DNA from: CAYRGG01 sp964423745
Lineage (GTDB): Bacteria > Pseudomonadota > Gammaproteobacteria > Competibacterales > Competibacteraceae
Length of the DNA: 5,653 bases
Reading direction: 5' to 3'
Assembly: GCA_964423745.1 (NCBI GenBank)
Contig: CAYRGG010000129.1
Location: 1 to 5,653, forward strand
The first letter of the stretch is position 1. Each line of letters starts with the position of its first letter. Positions 5,138 through 5,653 of this stretch are shown piece after piece. A program made the translations under genes and the position numbers. A model generated the notes under the pieces. The model had not been told where the DNA came from. It did not search any database and saw only the letters and a list, made by a program, of their open reading frames with translations.

Positions 5138-5653
5138 CTATTTCTTCTTCTGAGGGGCAACAACCATGACCATCTGGCGTCCTTCCAGGCGCGGGCGTTG
5201 TTCAACCACGCCATGCTCAGTAAGTTCCTCTTCAACCCGCTGCAGAAGCTTTAAGCCGAGATCTTGATGCGCCATCTCTCGACCGCGAAATCGCAATGTC
5301 ACTTTCGCTTTATCACCGTCATTTAAAAAACGAATGAGATTGCGTAATTTCACCTGGTAATCGCCTTCATCGGTACCGGGGCGAAATTTAACTTCTTTAA
5401 CTTGAATCTGTTTTTGTTTTTTCTTGGCTTCTTGCTGTTTTTTGCTTTGCTCAAACCGATATTTGCCATAATTCATAATTCGGCAAACCGGCGGCGCCGC
5501 ATTGGGCGAAATTTCAACTAAATCCAGTTCCGCTTCTTCAGCCATCTGTTTGGCTTGCCCTAGGGGCACAATGCCTAGCTGTTCGCCGTTCTGATCAATC
5601 AGACGAACTTCTCGAACAGTTATTTGATCATTTAGCCGGGTCTCTGTGTTAAC
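5138..5653 (-). CDS. infC: translation initiation factor IF-3 (5' end outside window)
   Basis: IF3 binds the 30S subunit, prevents premature 50S joining and checks the start codon and initiator tRNA. The frame is open to the window edge: 28 codons upstream of the GTG at 5569 read VNTETRLNDQITVREVRLID then QNGEQLGI, which matches the IF3 N-terminal domain, so that GTG is an internal valine. The 171 visible residues compare with about 180 in E. coli, so only some 5-10 residues are missing. Visible are VEISPNAAPPVCRIMNYGKY (about 46-65), a Lys/Gln-rich linker (about 69-83), the C-domain FRPGTDEGDYQVKLRNLIRF, FRGREMAHQ (about 122-130) and the C-terminal VVAPQKKK. The true start, often AUU in this gene, cannot be seen. 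rpmI follows after 76 nt. Confidence 0.97.
   Translation of the reverse strand, partial: VNTETRLNDQITVREVRLIDQNGEQLGIVPLGQAKQMAEEAELDLVEISPNAAPPVCRIMNYGKYRFEQSKKQQEAKKKQKQIQVKEVKFRPGTDEGDYQVKLRNLIRFLNDGDKAKVTLRFRGREMAHQDLGLKLLQRVEEELTEHGVVEQRPRLEGRQMVMVVAPQKKK

Noticed and set aside
5138..5569. A complete IF3 gene starting at GTG 5569
   Set aside because: The 28 codons upstream remain open and encode recognisable IF3 N-terminal sequence, so the GTG is internal and the gene is cut by the window.

Overview
This window is a bacterial translation and nucleoid-protein operon read entirely on the minus strand, so transcription runs from right to left in window coordinates. The order is infC (5' end cut by the window), rpmI, rplT, pheS, pheT, ihfA, then a tRNA-Pro(GGG) gene and a strong intrinsic terminator. 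This order, the presence of IHF-alpha, the near-full-length match of every protein to its Escherichia coli counterpart as I recall it, and a proL-type tRNA with an encoded CCA point to a gammaproteobacterium of moderate GC with AT-rich spacers. It is not an enteric: tRNA-Pro and a terminator follow ihfA instead of btuC, and PheS carries a four-cysteine insert that the E. coli enzyme lacks. I cannot place the genus.

Layout from right to left: 5653-5138 holds infC without its first few codons. The spacer 5137-5062 ends in a small hairpin over the rpmI start. rpmI (5061-4864) and rplT (4834-4472) follow 29 nt apart. The 294- to 315-nt spacer before pheS contains a nested inverted repeat with U-rich flanks, a second small hairpin and a possible extended -10 promoter, so it is the likely point where pheST expression is uncoupled from the ribosomal-protein genes. 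pheS, pheT and ihfA are then packed 18 nt and 5 nt apart. tRNA-Pro (376-300) has a possible promoter of its own overlapping the ihfA stop codon, and a 12-bp-stem terminator at 291-255 closes the unit.

Positions 254-1 contain no gene. Near the left edge there is a good sigma70-like promoter pointing left out of the window. Two copies of the same inverted repeat, ACTTTG-N12-CAAAGT, are arranged on and just downstream of it. This looks like a repressor-controlled promoter for an unseen gene to the left.

Functionally, IF3 acts in initiation, bL35 and bL20 are 50S proteins, PheS and PheT form the (alpha-beta)2 phenylalanyl-tRNA synthetase, and IHF-alpha pairs with IHF-beta (encoded elsewhere) to bend DNA. 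The genes are ordinary housekeeping genes and I found no new multi-gene system. The items worth a second look are regulatory (the leftward promoter with duplicated operators, the rplT-pheS spacer, the rpmI start hairpin) and two unusual substitutions in the B5 domain of PheT.
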